NCBI GenBank assembly: GCA_903819975.1
Contig: CAIJFI010000001.1
Location: 1 to 64,000 of the forward strand
DNA length: 64,000 nt
Origin: an uncultured Bacteroidota bacterium
GTDB taxonomy: Bacteria; Bacteroidota; Bacteroidia; Chitinophagales; Chitinophagaceae
Direction of reading: 5' to 3'
The position numbers and the translations under genes are program-made. Positions 43,086 to 53,235 of this stretch are shown piece after piece (the first letter of the stretch is position 1; every line of letters begins with the position of its first letter). Below the pieces are notes generated by a model, which had not been told where the DNA came from, ran no database searches, and saw only the letters and a program-made list of their open reading frames with translations.

Positions 43086-45502
43086 ATTTTTACTGTCAAT
43101 CCCTTCATTTGTAAATAATTGGGACGTGCATTGTTAAAAAAGGACAAGTCAAAAATTAAGTGCTTGTATTTTTTGTAACTATCTAAAGCAATCATGTCTG
43201 TTGTTGATGTTGTATTCCATTGCTTTTCAACATAATCGACTTTAGTCATCTGTACTATATTGTGATTGGTCCAAAACACAAAATTGCGTTTTTTGTCTGC
43301 TGTATCAATTAATGATAGTCTATATGCTGGCTGATCATCTAGTCCTGGAAGCATTAAATTGATATCAGCGCTAAGTTCAACATACAAAAATTTATAAGCC
43401 AATGGCACTTTGATTTCAGGCATAATAGTAATATCCTGATTTTTAGTATTAATAGTTTCTGTTTTATCTGATTTGTAATCCAATAATAAATCTCTTTGCA
43501 TAGTTGCAATTGATTTATTAGCTGGGTAGATTTTATTTTTTGTAGTTACATAGTCGTTGATAAGCTTGTAATTATTAATAAGCTTAGTGACATGTTGTTT
43601 AAGTGTATCGTTTTTTATTTTAGTTATCGCCAAGTTTGAATCTATTTTATACAATTGCTTCCCCGATAAATAATAGTCTTTATAAATGTAGTCGGTTATT
43701 TCACGACTCCATTCCATAAATGGCATGGAATGAATATTTCTAAACTTAACTGCAGTATCCATTACATCGGTTAACCAGTGAACTTCCTCCGGATTATTAT
43801 GCAGCGTAGGATAATTATTCAAAACCATGTTAGTTATAGTAGGCGCAATATTATTATGTGTATTAATGCTATAAAATTTCTTAGGCTGTTTAAGCATAGG
43901 AGAATAAACGATTAACGGCACATGGTAATCGTCTAAGCCATTAGTAGAAGGGAATGATCCAATATGGTGATCGCCCATTATAAAGAAAATGGTATTATCA
44001 TACTCAGCTCTTTTACTAAACTTCCTGAAAAAATCTTTTAAACAATCGTCCGAAAACATGTAAGTCACTAATACCTGTTTTGTTTCCTTTAAAGTTTTTT
44101 TAACCGGATTGCTATTTGGGATTGACTCCATTTTTTTATCAAACCTTTTGCCGTATTCATCCTGTTGCGCAAATAAGTATGGCATGTGAGTAGTACCTGT
44201 ATGGTAGATATTTAAAAATGGCTTTTGCTTTAATGAATCCATCACTTCAAAACCTCTATTAAATAATGCGTCATCTGGGTAGCCCATAGACCAACCTTCT
44301 TCTCCAACTCCCATCATTTTATATTTTGCAGGGTAGTCGGTTAAAATCATGTCTGTACCTTGTAAACGCATATACCCACCCATATTATCAAAATCGGGAT
44401 TAAATCCTATTAAGAATTTAGAATGGTAGCCGTTTGACCTTAATATTTTTATTAATGAGAGATGATCCGGCATTACATTAATAACAGAGAATCCTCTTTT
44501 GCCATATGGGAGTGAGCCAGAAATAGCAGGATGCGCAGCAAAAGTTCCAGGTGCAGTACTCAAAAAATTATCCCAAACCAAACTACGTTTAGATAAATCG
44601 TCTAAGAATGGAGTAAAACTACCTGCGTAAGCATTTGCACCGCTAAAGTCTCTTGACAATCCTTCTACTACTATAATTACAATATTAGGCGGTGTTGTTG
44701 GGTTTAAATTAAAAAATCCCCCAAGCACATCTTTGCTTTCATTCTTTCTTAATAATGGGTACTCGTTACTTGTAAATTTAAAACCTTGGTTTGACTGATA
44801 GTATTCAATTTCTTTATTAAGTGCTTCGGCACTAAGCTTGTCTGAATTAAATTGGTTTATGTTTTTAAAATACTGGTAGGTGTCGTCAATCCAATATGTA
44901 AATTTGTTAGTTGTAAAATAATAAGCTTTTTCTTGTTCAAAATTATCTTCCGATGGGTTTGCGTAGCCGATAAATATTACAGACATGCACATTGCTGCAC
45001 TCATTCCTATTAACTGATTTTTATTGAGCTTTATTTTATTCAACCATTTATAATATACCATTAAGTATAAAATAACATATAGTGCAAATGGAAGCAACAC
45101 TATTATCCCACTTGTCATCATTTGCTTTGATGTTGCCCAAGATTCTTCCCAACTACGTGTGTAAATTTCGTGATCAAATGGGGTATTGCGTTCAGAGAAC
45201 ACAATCAACAAGGAAATATATATTACAATTAATAAGCTGTTAAAAACATGAAATAACGCGATGCCTATCTTTCTGTTTGACAACCATACTAAGTAAATTG
45301 GTAATGCTAATACCAGTCCATATATTGCTATTACCCAAATATCATAAATAATACCAATGAGCTCATAAACAAAGGCGTGTGGTATAAATGATTTATGGGC
45401 AACAAGTAAGTATTCATATATCCTTATTAATGCAAATGAAATTAATAAGGATAATAAAATTTTTGCATACTTGTCAGCAAATGAAATAATTTTTGAATAC
45501 AT
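43070..45502 (-). CDS. LTA synthase-like membrane sulfatase/phosphotransferase
   Basis: An 810-residue protein. Five hydrophobic segments in residues 1-190 are followed by an extracytoplasmic sulfatase/alkaline-phosphatase-fold domain: NIVIIVVEGLSRDFSG, candidate nucleophile Thr in TAPGTFAAHP, FFIMGDHHIGS and DDYHVPLIVYSP. The last 200 residues form an extra domain without a known motif. Gram-negative members transfer phosphoglycerol or phosphoethanolamine to envelope glycans. It follows the DUF421 gene by 30 bases. Confidence 0.88.
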   Translation of the reverse strand: MYSKIISFADKYAKILLSLLISFALIRIYEYLLVAHKSFIPHAFVYELIGIIYDIWVIAIYGLVLALPIYLVWLSNRKIGIALFHVFNSLLIVIYISLLIVFSERNTPFDHEIYTRSWEESWATSKQMMTSGIIVLLPFALYVILYLMVYYKWLNKIKLNKNQLIGMSAAMCMSVIFIGYANPSEDNFEQEKAYYFTTNKFTYWIDDTYQYFKNINQFNSDKLSAEALNKEIEYYQSNQGFKFTSNEYPLLRKNESKDVLGGFFNLNPTTPPNIVIIVVEGLSRDFSGANAYAGSFTPFLDDLSKRSLVWDNFLSTAPGTFAAHPAISGSLPYGKRGFSVINVMPDHLSLIKILRSNGYHSKFLIGFNPDFDNMGGYMRLQGTDMILTDYPAKYKMMGVGEEGWSMGYPDDALFNRGFEVMDSLKQKPFLNIYHTGTTHMPYLFAQQDEYGKRFDKKMESIPNSNPVKKTLKETKQVLVTYMFSDDCLKDFFRKFSKRAEYDNTIFFIMGDHHIGSFPSTNGLDDYHVPLIVYSPMLKQPKKFYSINTHNNIAPTITNMVLNNYPTLHNNPEEVHWLTDVMDTAVKFRNIHSMPFMEWSREITDYIYKDYYLSGKQLYKIDSNLAITKIKNDTLKQHVTKLINNYKLINDYVTTKNKIYPANKSIATMQRDLLLDYKSDKTETINTKNQDITIMPEIKVPLAYKFLYVELSADINLMLPGLDDQPAYRLSLIDTADKKRNFVFWTNHNIVQMTKVDYVEKQWNTTSTTDMIALDSYKKYKHLIFDLSFFNNARPNYLQMKGLTVKIYGIK

Positions 45503-45532
45503 AGGGTGGACTAATAGGTAAATCTATTTAGT

Positions 45533-46084
45533 TTAATTCTGATTTAATCTTCCTTTAAACTTATGCTTTCTTGGATGTGATACTTTTGATTTAGTTTGAT
45601 AGTCCTCGCTAATAACACTAATATTGCCATCCACTTCAAGTACCGCTAAGTCAACTCTTTGAATATCTCTAGCGCCATGTTCTCTAACTGCAGCTTCTAG
45701 TTCTTGAATTGTAATTTCTGCTTTTTCACAGTTTGCTGAATTTACTACCCCTTCATATATTAACAACAATGACTCCCCTTGAATAAAACTGCTAATTTTT
45801 TTACTTCGGTATAATATTTGTTTCAAAGTATAATTCACTAAGAATAAAGCGCCTGCTGCTACCAAACCACCGTCCAAAGAGGTATCAGGTCCAACCATTG
45901 CATTTTGTACCGAGTTGCTAATAAGTAATATAAAAACCAAGTCAATCACAGACAACTGAGCCAATTCTTTTTTTCCAAAAACTCGAATGGCTATAATCAT
46001 AAATACATAAACTGCAACCGTTCTTAATACTATTTCAATTAGCGGGTTGTGTATAAAGCCAAGATTCAATTGTATCAAAAGCAT
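45533..46084 (-). CDS. DUF421 (YetF-like) membrane protein
   Basis: A 183-residue protein with three N-terminal transmembrane helices (about 12-32, 44-62, 68-85) and a cytosolic YetF domain. Family features: AIRVFGKKELAQLSVIDLVFILLISNSVQNAMVG and ITIQELEAAVREHGARDIQRVDLAVLEVDG. Function of the family is unknown. First gene of the operon with the LTA-synthase-like gene. Confidence 0.92.
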   Translation of the reverse strand: MLLIQLNLGFIHNPLIEIVLRTVAVYVFMIIAIRVFGKKELAQLSVIDLVFILLISNSVQNAMVGPDTSLDGGLVAAGALFLVNYTLKQILYRSKKISSFIQGESLLLIYEGVVNSANCEKAEITIQELEAAVREHGARDIQRVDLAVLEVDGNISVISEDYQTKSKVSHPRKHKFKGRLNQN

Positions 46085-46253
46085 GGTTAGAGAATTTAAC
46101 TATGAAATTAACGATTTCTCAACCCATTTTAGCTTAAAAACTATACAATTTTGATAAATGGATAATTGAAAAATAAACTAAAATTATAAACCAATTAATT
46201 TGCCGTGCGTATTGAAATTGAATTGCTTAACTTGGCGTTTGAATTAAATGTAA

Positions 46254-46820
46254 ATGAGACTTTCTAAATTATCTAAGATTTTATTAATTGCGTCTAGCCT
46301 TTGGTATTTTGGCGAAGGTCTTTTTGGCCCTTTATTTGCCATTTATGCCGAAAAAATTGGCGGAGATATTTTAGATATCACATGGGCTTGGGCAACTTAT
46401 TTAATTGTAACTGGCTTATTTTATGTGCTAGTTGGTAAGATGCTTAATAAATCGAAATATAAAAAGCATGTAATGATAGGGGGCTATGCTTTAAACGCAT
46501 TGCTTACTTTTGGTTACATATTTGTAGACAATACTAGAAGCTTATTTATGATACAAGTAGGGCTTGGTATTGCCGAGGCATTTAGTACACCTATATGGGA
46601 TTCGCTTTTTGCTTCAAACTTAGATGATACCGAAAATACTTTTCATTGGGGATTGGCAACTGGGCACACTCACTTTATTTCTGGTATTGCAATTGCAATT
46701 GGTGGAGTAATTGCACACTATCTATCCTTTAATATTTTGTTTATTGTCATGGGGTGCATTCAATTGCTAGCTACTTGTGTTCAAGCATCTATATTATTTA
46801 TAAAACAAAAGGACTCCTAA
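46254..46820 (+). CDS. Half-size MFS-type membrane protein
   Basis: A 188-residue protein with six transmembrane helices, matching one half of a major facilitator: WYFGEGLFGPLFAIYAEKIGGDILD (helix 1 and loop), the GKMLNKSKYKKHVM loop between helices 2 and 3, and SLFASNLDD. The stop is clean and there is no second half downstream, so it is either a natural six-helix protein that dimerises or a remnant. Similar short proteins are known in other bacteria. Confidence 0.75.
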   Translation: MRLSKLSKILLIASSLWYFGEGLFGPLFAIYAEKIGGDILDITWAWATYLIVTGLFYVLVGKMLNKSKYKKHVMIGGYALNALLTFGYIFVDNTRSLFMIQVGLGIAEAFSTPIWDSLFASNLDDTENTFHWGLATGHTHFISGIAIAIGGVIAHYLSFNILFIVMGCIQLLATCVQASILFIKQKDS

Positions 46821-46877
46821 TTTCAAATCAGGATTTGGGTTTAATTACTTATTTTCGCTATTCAAATACAAATAACA

Positions 46878-47102
46878 ATGTCAACTAAAATAACAATCAA
46901 CAACAACGGATCATTAAAAGTAGAAGGCGCTTTCACTATTGTAGATAGAGAAGGTAATGAATACGACTTAGCGGGAAGAGAAGTTGTTGGACTTTGTAGA
47001 TGTGGCTTAAGCAAAAACAAACCATTTTGCGATGGTGCACATAACGGTCAATTCGCTCATGAAGCTAAGGCATTTGCGTTACCTCCTAAAAAGACTACTT
47101 AA
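46878..47102 (+). CDS. CDGSH iron-sulfur protein
   Basis: A 74-residue mitoNEET-type protein. The [2Fe-2S] site is C40, C42, C51 and H55 (CRCGLSKNKPFCDGAH). It has no membrane anchor. Such proteins transfer electrons or clusters. Promoter box TATTTTCG at 46850-46857. Confidence 0.93.
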   Translation: MSTKITINNNGSLKVEGAFTIVDREGNEYDLAGREVVGLCRCGLSKNKPFCDGAHNGQFAHEAKAFALPPKKTT

Positions 47103-47105
47103 TAA

Positions 47106-48155
47106 TTAGCTTTTCAAGCTCGCTAAATCAATTACAAATCGGTATTTCACATCTCCCTTAAGCATACGGTCATATGCTTCATTAATTTGTTGCATTGGAA
47201 TTACTTCAATGTCAGATACAATATTGTGTTCTGCACAATAATCAAGCATTTCTTGTGTTTCTTTTATTCCGCCAATACAAGAGCCTATAATACTTCTTCT
47301 ATTTGAAACAAGAGAAAAAGGTTGCACTTTAGGAGCTTCTGTTGGAAGACCTACAATCATTAATTTTCCATTCAAAGCGAGTAAGTTCAGGTATTGTGAA
47401 TAATCATGATTTGCCGAAATAGCATCTAATATAACATCAAAGTAATTGTTATACTTTTTCATTTCTGCTTCATTAGTACTAACCAAAAAATTAGTTGCGC
47501 CTAATTTTCTAGCATCACTTTCTTTATTAGGTGAAGTACTAATGACAGTAACTTCTGCACCAAATGAAACTGCAAATTTAACACCCATATGTCCTAGTCC
47601 TCCTAGTCCAACAATAGCAACCTTCATGCCTTTTTTTACGCCCGCAAATACAAGAGGAGAGTAGGTAGTTATACCAGCACAAAGTAATGGCGCGACTGCA
47701 GCTAAATTTAACTTTGGCGATATATGAACCGTATAATGCTCGTCAACTACAATTTGCGAAGAATAGCCACCCATTGTTATCCCAGATCCATCTCTTTCAT
47801 TAGCATTATAAGTACCTGTCATTCCTTCCTCGCAGTAATTTTCTAAATCTTGTTTACAACTTACACAGTGTCTACAACTATCAACCAATACACCTACACC
47901 AGCTAAATCACCAACTTTAAATTTTGTAACTTCTGTACCTACACTAATTACTTTTCCTACAATTTCGTGTCCCGGTACCATTGGATAGATAGATCCACCC
48001 CATTCATTTTTTGCTTGGTGTAAATCACTATGACAAACACCACAATATAATATTTCTATTTGTACATCTTTTTTTCCAACTGCTCTACGATCAAATGAGA
48101 AAGCTTCCAATGGTGTAGTAGCAGATAATGCTGCGAAAGATTTTGTAGTAGACAT
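47106..48155 (-). CDS. Zinc-dependent NAD(P) alcohol dehydrogenase (CAD/YjgB-like)
   Basis: A 349-residue MDR enzyme. Catalytic zinc: Cys in CGVCHSDLH and the His/Glu of PGHEIVGKV; structural zinc from the four Cys of CRHCVSCKQDLENYC; Rossmann motif VGLGGLGHMGVKFA. The group reduces aldehydes with NADPH. It lies 40 bases after the old-yellow-enzyme gene; the two reductases are probably co-transcribed. Confidence 0.94.
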   Translation of the reverse strand: MSTTKSFAALSATTPLEAFSFDRRAVGKKDVQIEILYCGVCHSDLHQAKNEWGGSIYPMVPGHEIVGKVISVGTEVTKFKVGDLAGVGVLVDSCRHCVSCKQDLENYCEEGMTGTYNANERDGSGITMGGYSSQIVVDEHYTVHISPKLNLAAVAPLLCAGITTYSPLVFAGVKKGMKVAIVGLGGLGHMGVKFAVSFGAEVTVISTSPNKESDARKLGATNFLVSTNEAEMKKYNNYFDVILDAISANHDYSQYLNLLALNGKLMIVGLPTEAPKVQPFSLVSNRRSIIGSCIGGIKETQEMLDYCAEHNIVSDIEVIPMQQINEAYDRMLKGDVKYRFVIDLASLKS

Positions 48156-48195
48156 ATATTTAATTTAAAATATTTTAATTGTTAAAGATAGTTTA

Positions 48196-49260
48196 TTAAA
48201 TCTTAGCTCTTTCATATTGTAAAGGCCATTTTAAATTCTCGTTTAATTCTTTGGCTGCTTGCATTGGAAAATATGGGTTTCTCAAAGCGCTTCGACCAAT
48301 TAAGATAAGATCCGCCTCCTTATTATTTAAAATAGTTTCTGCTTGTGCGCCCTCGGTAATTAAGCCTACTGCTCCAGTTAATATGCCAGTTTGTTTTTTA
48401 ATCTCCATGGCAAATGGTACTTGATACCCTGGAGCAACTGGAATAGTTGCATCTACAATATTGCCAGCCGTGGATGTGTCAATTAAGTCAACTCCTATTT
48501 CCTTTAATATATTTACTAGTTGTATTGATGCTTCTAAATCCCATCCTCCCGTTGTCCAGTCGGTTGCAGAAATTCTAACAAAAATTGGTAGCTCCTTTGG
48601 CCATACTTGGTTGATCGCTTTTACTATTTGTATCAAAATACGCGTTCTGTTTTCAAATGAACCACCGTACTCATCTGTTCGATGATTGCTTAAAGGAGAC
48701 AAAAACTGGTGAATTAAATAGCCATGTGCAGCGTGTATTTCAATGATTTTATAACCCGCCAATAAGGAACGAGCTGCTGCTAATTTAAAAGCCTCTATTA
48801 CTGTATTAATTTCGTCTTTGCTTAAAGAATAAGGTGTTGGTGCATCTTTTTTAAATGGCAGTTCACTTGGACCTAAAATTTTCCATCCTCCTTTATCCAT
48901 ATCCAAATAAAGGCCGCCCATCCAAGGGGTGTCGCAACTAGCTTTTCGGCCAGCATGTGCTAACTGAATAGCGGGAACTGATCCTTGACCTTCAATAAAT
49001 TGTGTTAAGCGTTTGTGATTCTCAATATGTTCATCCTTCCAAATACCAATATCGTGTGAGGTGATTCTACCTTCCGGAACAACAGCACAAGCCTCAGTAA
49101 TTATTAAGCCTGCGCCCCCAACCGCCCTGCTTCCAAGGTGCACTAAGTGCCAGTCGTTAGGAAATCCATCTATTGCCGAATATTGACACATAGGAGAAAT
49201 GGCAATCCTATTTTTTATAGTAACCGATTTTATGGAAAGGGGGGAGAATAAGACTGACAT
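48196..49260 (-). CDS. namA: NADPH dehydrogenase, old yellow enzyme family (NamA/YqjM-like)
   Basis: A 354-residue FMN ene-reductase. Family features: FSPLSIKSVTIKNRIAISPMCQYSA (the Cys near FMN is typical of YqjM), LAHAGRKAS, IHAAHGYLIHQFLSPLSNHR and LILIGRSALRNPYF. It reduces activated alkenes and quinones. First gene of the operon with the alcohol dehydrogenase. Confidence 0.95.
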   Translation of the reverse strand: MSVLFSPLSIKSVTIKNRIAISPMCQYSAIDGFPNDWHLVHLGSRAVGGAGLIITEACAVVPEGRITSHDIGIWKDEHIENHKRLTQFIEGQGSVPAIQLAHAGRKASCDTPWMGGLYLDMDKGGWKILGPSELPFKKDAPTPYSLSKDEINTVIEAFKLAAARSLLAGYKIIEIHAAHGYLIHQFLSPLSNHRTDEYGGSFENRTRILIQIVKAINQVWPKELPIFVRISATDWTTGGWDLEASIQLVNILKEIGVDLIDTSTAGNIVDATIPVAPGYQVPFAMEIKKQTGILTGAVGLITEGAQAETILNNKEADLILIGRSALRNPYFPMQAAKELNENLKWPLQYERAKI

Positions 49261-49346
49261 GTTATAAAATTTAATTACAAAAGTACTAACTAAATATTTA
49301 CAACTTCTTTATAAGAATCGGCCTAGTTTTGATATTATTTTCAAAT

Positions 49347-50435
49347 ATGCCATTTGTAGTAGTCAAAAAGGATTCCTTATTAAAGCGCTTTCAACTTCCG
49401 ATTAGTATATTAATCATTGTTGGGGTGTCAATTGTTTTGTTTTATACTGTACAAATTTGGGGCTATCGCGTGCCAGCATTAGTCTTGTTAATGGTGGTTT
49501 CTTTGTTTGCGCTAGTATTTGAAATATTAACTGTAATTATTTCATCCATTTTAAGTGCCTTAATTTGGAATTTTTTCTTCATCCCACCTTTATTTACTTT
49601 TCATATTGCAAATGGGGAAGACGGTTTAATGTTTTTAATGTATTTTATTATAGCACTTGTTCATACCACATTAAGTTTTAAGATAAAAGAAGCCGAAAAC
49701 TTAAATCGCGATAAAGAAGATAAAGAAAACACAATAAAACTTTATAATACATTATTAAACTCACTATCTCACGAGTTAAAAACTCCAATTTCAACTATAA
49801 TAGGTGCCGTAGATACGATAAATAATAACGAAGCGGTGTTAAGTGATTCAAATAAAAAAGAACTTATTAGTGAAATAGGTATTGCAGGATTAAGGTTAAA
49901 TAAAGAAGTGGAAAATTTATTAAATATGAGCAGACTTGAATCTGGTAGTATTAAATTAAAACTTGACTGGTCTGATATTAATGAAGTTATTTTTATAGTG
50001 TTATCTAAGCTTGATGATAAGTTAGTAAATCATAAAATTAATTTTGACGCAAAGGATAGTTTGCCATTATTTAAAATTGACAGTCTGTTAATAGAGCAGG
50101 TTGTTTATAATATTATACATAATGCAATCCTATATACGCCAGTAGGCACAAGTATTTCCATTCAGGTTCATTTTGAAAATGAAAAATGCGAAATTACTAT
50201 AGCTGATAATGGGCCTGGATTTCCCGCCCTAGAGTTACCTAAAGTTTTTACCATGTTTTACCGATTGCCACATCATAAAACGGGTGGATCCGGACTTGGG
50301 TTATCAATAGCAAAGGGATTTGTTGAAGCGCATGATGGGAAGATCCAAGTTATATCTAATGAGGGCAATGGTGCAAAATTTATTATTCAATTGCCTGTAG
50401 AAACGTCTTATTTAAAAAATATTAATAATGAATAA
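49347..50435 (+). CDS. KdpD-like sensor histidine kinase lacking the N-terminal KdpD domain
   Basis: A 362-residue kinase. Three or four transmembrane helices (about 15-100, DUF4118, with IWNFFFIPPLFTFHI as in KdpD), then HisKA with H-box SLSHELKTPIS and HATPase (N-box VVYNIIHNAILYTP, DNGPGFP, GGSGLGLSIAKGF). The long cytosolic KdpD/Usp N-terminus that senses potassium and binds ATP is absent. Promoter box TAGTTTTG (49324-49331) supports ATG 49347. The stop overlaps the regulator start by 8 bases. Confidence 0.92.
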   Translation: MPFVVVKKDSLLKRFQLPISILIIVGVSIVLFYTVQIWGYRVPALVLLMVVSLFALVFEILTVIISSILSALIWNFFFIPPLFTFHIANGEDGLMFLMYFIIALVHTTLSFKIKEAENLNRDKEDKENTIKLYNTLLNSLSHELKTPISTIIGAVDTINNNEAVLSDSNKKELISEIGIAGLRLNKEVENLLNMSRLESGSIKLKLDWSDINEVIFIVLSKLDDKLVNHKINFDAKDSLPLFKIDSLLIEQVVYNIIHNAILYTPVGTSISIQVHFENEKCEITIADNGPGFPALELPKVFTMFYRLPHHKTGGSGLGLSIAKGFVEAHDGKIQVISNEGNGAKFIIQLPVETSYLKNINNE

Positions 50436-51105
50436 AGAAGAAATACTCATAATTGATGACGAGCCTCAAATTAGAAAACTACTTGAAATTAATTTAGAAA
50501 GTCAAGGCTATAAAGTAAAGCAAGCGGAAACAGCTACCATGGGTTTACAATTGGCTGCAAACCATCCTCCTGATTTAATTTTATTAGATATTGGGTTGCC
50601 TGATATAAATGGCCAGGATTTATTAGTAGAATTAAAAAACTGGTATAATCAATCTATAATTATCATTTCTGTTTTAGATAATGAAGAAGAAATTGTAAGA
50701 GCATTAGATAATGGCGCTAGTGACTATATAACAAAACCCTTTAGAACAAATGAATTGTTAGCTAGAATCAGAGCTTGTTTAAATAGAAATAGAATTGAGG
50801 ATAATAAAACCGTATTAACCTCTACTGATTTACAAATTGATTTGTTGGCAAGAACGGTTACAAGGGATAATGAAAATGTAAAATTGACCCTTACGGAGTA
50901 CAAGCTGCTTGTATTGTTTGCAAAAAATGAAGGACGTGTTTTAACGCATCAATTTATATTAAAAGAAATTTGGGGTGTAGGTTTTCAGACCGATACTCAA
51001 TATTTAAGGGTGTTTGTTGGCACATTAAGAAAAAAAATTGAACAAAACCCAAATAAGCCGGTGCATATTATTACAGAAAGCGGGGTTGGTTATAGGTTTA
51101 TTTAG
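50428..51105 (+). CDS. KdpE-like OmpR-family response regulator
   Basis: A 225-residue regulator. Receiver domain 1-120 with D10, D11, phospho-acceptor D54 (LLDIGLPD) and K in ITKPF; winged-helix domain about 130-225 (LTLTEYKLLVLFAKNEGRVLTH, YLRVFVGTLRKKIE, GVGYRF). The sequence resembles KdpE. It is translationally coupled to the kinase. The Kup gene starts 86 bases later, so control of potassium uptake is likely. Confidence 0.94.
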   Translation: MNKEEILIIDDEPQIRKLLEINLESQGYKVKQAETATMGLQLAANHPPDLILLDIGLPDINGQDLLVELKNWYNQSIIIISVLDNEEEIVRALDNGASDYITKPFRTNELLARIRACLNRNRIEDNKTVLTSTDLQIDLLARTVTRDNENVKLTLTEYKLLVLFAKNEGRVLTHQFILKEIWGVGFQTDTQYLRVFVGTLRKKIEQNPNKPVHIITESGVGYRFI

Positions 51106-51191
51106 TTCTTTATAAAATCTTTACATCCTGTAGTCTTTATTTATTATTTAGTGATGCATATTAGTCAAACTTTGTATCCTAAATATTTTAA

Positions 51192-53189
51192 ATGGATAAT
51201 AATCATTCAGTTAGCAATAAAGTTACCGTTGCTACACTTTTAGTTGCTTTAGGAATTATTTATGGGGATATAGGTACAAGTCCATTATATGTTTTAAGCG
51301 CGGTTGTAGGAGATAGAAAGATTGATGAAATTTTAGTTTTTGGAGGTGTTTGTTTAATATTCTGGACACTTTTTTTTCAAACAACTGTTAAATATATCTG
51401 GTTAACATTAAGAGCGGATAACCATGGAGAAGGAGGCGTATTTTCTTTATTCGCACTAGTTAAGAGATATAGTAAAAGTCTTGCAATTATTACTATACTT
51501 GGCGCCACAACCCTACTTGCAGATGGTATAATAACTCCGCCAATTTCTGTTTCTTCTGCTATTGAAGGGTTAAATACCGTAAATGGGTTAGAGAAAATTA
51601 TTGTACCTGGAAATGGCCTAACCATTGGCATCACCGTAGCTATTATTTCGGCCTTGTTCTTTTTTCAAAGATTTGGAACACATAATATTGGGAAATTCTT
51701 TGGTCCAGTAATGGCGCTTTGGTTTGGAATGATATTAATTTTTGGTGCTAGTTATGTTTTTAAGAATCCATCTATTTTAAAAATATTAAACCCTTATTAT
51801 GGATATGAATTATTAGTAAAGTACCCAAAAGGGTTTTGGTTACTGGGTGCCGTATTTCTGGCTACAACTGGAGCTGAGGCTTTATATAGCGACCTTGGAC
51901 ATTGTGGAGTTAAAAACATCAGGTTAACCTGGATTTTTGTTAAGTTAAGTTTAACCATAAATTATATTGGTCAAGCAGCTTGGATTATGCAATACAAGTC
52001 CTTAGACCAGATTAACAATGCTACATTACATGGCTTAAATCCTTTTTTCGAAATGATTCCACATTGGTTTTTATTACCAAGTGTAATAATTGCAACAGCT
52101 GCTACTATCATTGCATCTCAGGCTTTAATTAGTGGTTCTTTTACGCTGGTAAGCGAGGCAATGAACCTAAACTTTTGGCCAAGAGTAACAGTTCGTCAAC
52201 CATCTGACATTAAAGGTCAAATTTATATTCCTAGTGTCAATACCATTTTGTGGTTTGGATGTGTACTGATGATTATCTATTTTAAAACATCTATGGCGAT
52301 GCAGGCGGCCTATGGTTTTTCTATTACTGTTGCAATGATGATGACTACTGTCTTACTTAATTACTACTTGAAATTTAGGTTAAAATGGGCTCAGGTATAC
52401 GTAACATTAGTAATTGGTTTATTTGCTGTTGTTGAAATTTCTTTCTTTATTGCCAACGTAGCAAAAATTAAGGAAAGATGGATGTTCTTATTCTTCGAGC
52501 TATTTATTTTTATGACAATGTATGTATGGTATTACGCAAGAAAAATCAATAACAAATTTGTAAAATTTGTAGATATCGGAAAGTATACGCCACAATTAAT
52601 TGAATTAAGTAAAGATGATGAGATTGAAAAATTTTCAACACATCTGATCTATTTAACTAAAGCAAATAGTAGAACACAAATAGAAGAAAAAATACTCAAG
52701 TCAATTTTTGCTAAAAAACCTAAAAGAGCAGATGTATATTGGTTTGTGCACATTAATAGAACCGAAGAGCCATTTACAATGAATTATGATGTATCTGAAT
52801 TGGTAGATGACAAAGTGATCAAAGTAAATATTAATTTAGGATTTAGAATTCAACCTAAAACCGAAATTTATTTTAAGAAAATTGTTCAGGAGCTTGTTGC
52901 TAAACAAGAATTGAATTTACATATACGTCCAGACGGTAGCACCAAGTATAATGCAGAACCTGACTTTAAGTTTGTAGTAATTGAAAAATTTCTTTCAATT
53001 GAAAATGAATTTGCACTAAGAGATGGTCTATTGTTACGAGGTTATTTTCAATTAAAGCATCTTGGTCAAAGTGATGAGAAAGCATTTGGTTTAGAAAGGT
53101 GTGACGTAATTGTAGAAGCAGTTCCAATGATTGTATCCCCAATTAATAAATTAGATTTAGTCAGAGTATATAAAAAGAGTAATGTGTAG
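51192..53189 (+). CDS. kup: Kup-family potassium transporter
   Basis: A 665-residue KUP/HAK protein: 12 transmembrane helices in residues 15-460, opening with GIIYGDIGTSPLYVLS, then RADNHGEGGVFSLFALV, ATTGAEALYSDLGHCG and a 200-residue cytosolic C-terminus. It takes up K+ by proton symport. Its place behind a Kdp-like two-component system, with no kdpFABC in sight, suggests that this system was rewired to Kup. Confidence 0.96.
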   Translation: MDNNHSVSNKVTVATLLVALGIIYGDIGTSPLYVLSAVVGDRKIDEILVFGGVCLIFWTLFFQTTVKYIWLTLRADNHGEGGVFSLFALVKRYSKSLAIITILGATTLLADGIITPPISVSSAIEGLNTVNGLEKIIVPGNGLTIGITVAIISALFFFQRFGTHNIGKFFGPVMALWFGMILIFGASYVFKNPSILKILNPYYGYELLVKYPKGFWLLGAVFLATTGAEALYSDLGHCGVKNIRLTWIFVKLSLTINYIGQAAWIMQYKSLDQINNATLHGLNPFFEMIPHWFLLPSVIIATAATIIASQALISGSFTLVSEAMNLNFWPRVTVRQPSDIKGQIYIPSVNTILWFGCVLMIIYFKTSMAMQAAYGFSITVAMMMTTVLLNYYLKFRLKWAQVYVTLVIGLFAVVEISFFIANVAKIKERWMFLFFELFIFMTMYVWYYARKINNKFVKFVDIGKYTPQLIELSKDDEIEKFSTHLIYLTKANSRTQIEEKILKSIFAKKPKRADVYWFVHINRTEEPFTMNYDVSELVDDKVIKVNINLGFRIQPKTEIYFKKIVQELVAKQELNLHIRPDGSTKYNAEPDFKFVVIEKFLSIENEFALRDGLLLRGYFQLKHLGQSDEKAFGLERCDVIVEAVPMIVSPINKLDLVRVYKKSNV

Positions 53190-53201
53190 TTATTAAACAC
53201 A

Positions 53202-53235
53202 GTAAGCCTCGTCCCCCTGAGAGGCTTACTTTTTT
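53202..53235 (+). terminator. Terminator after kup
   Basis: A 9-bp stem GTAAGCCTC/GAGGCTTAC (53202-53210 with 53221-53229) followed by six T. The right arm lies over the stop codon (53226-53228) of the convergent DUF1801 gene. Confidence 0.88.
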
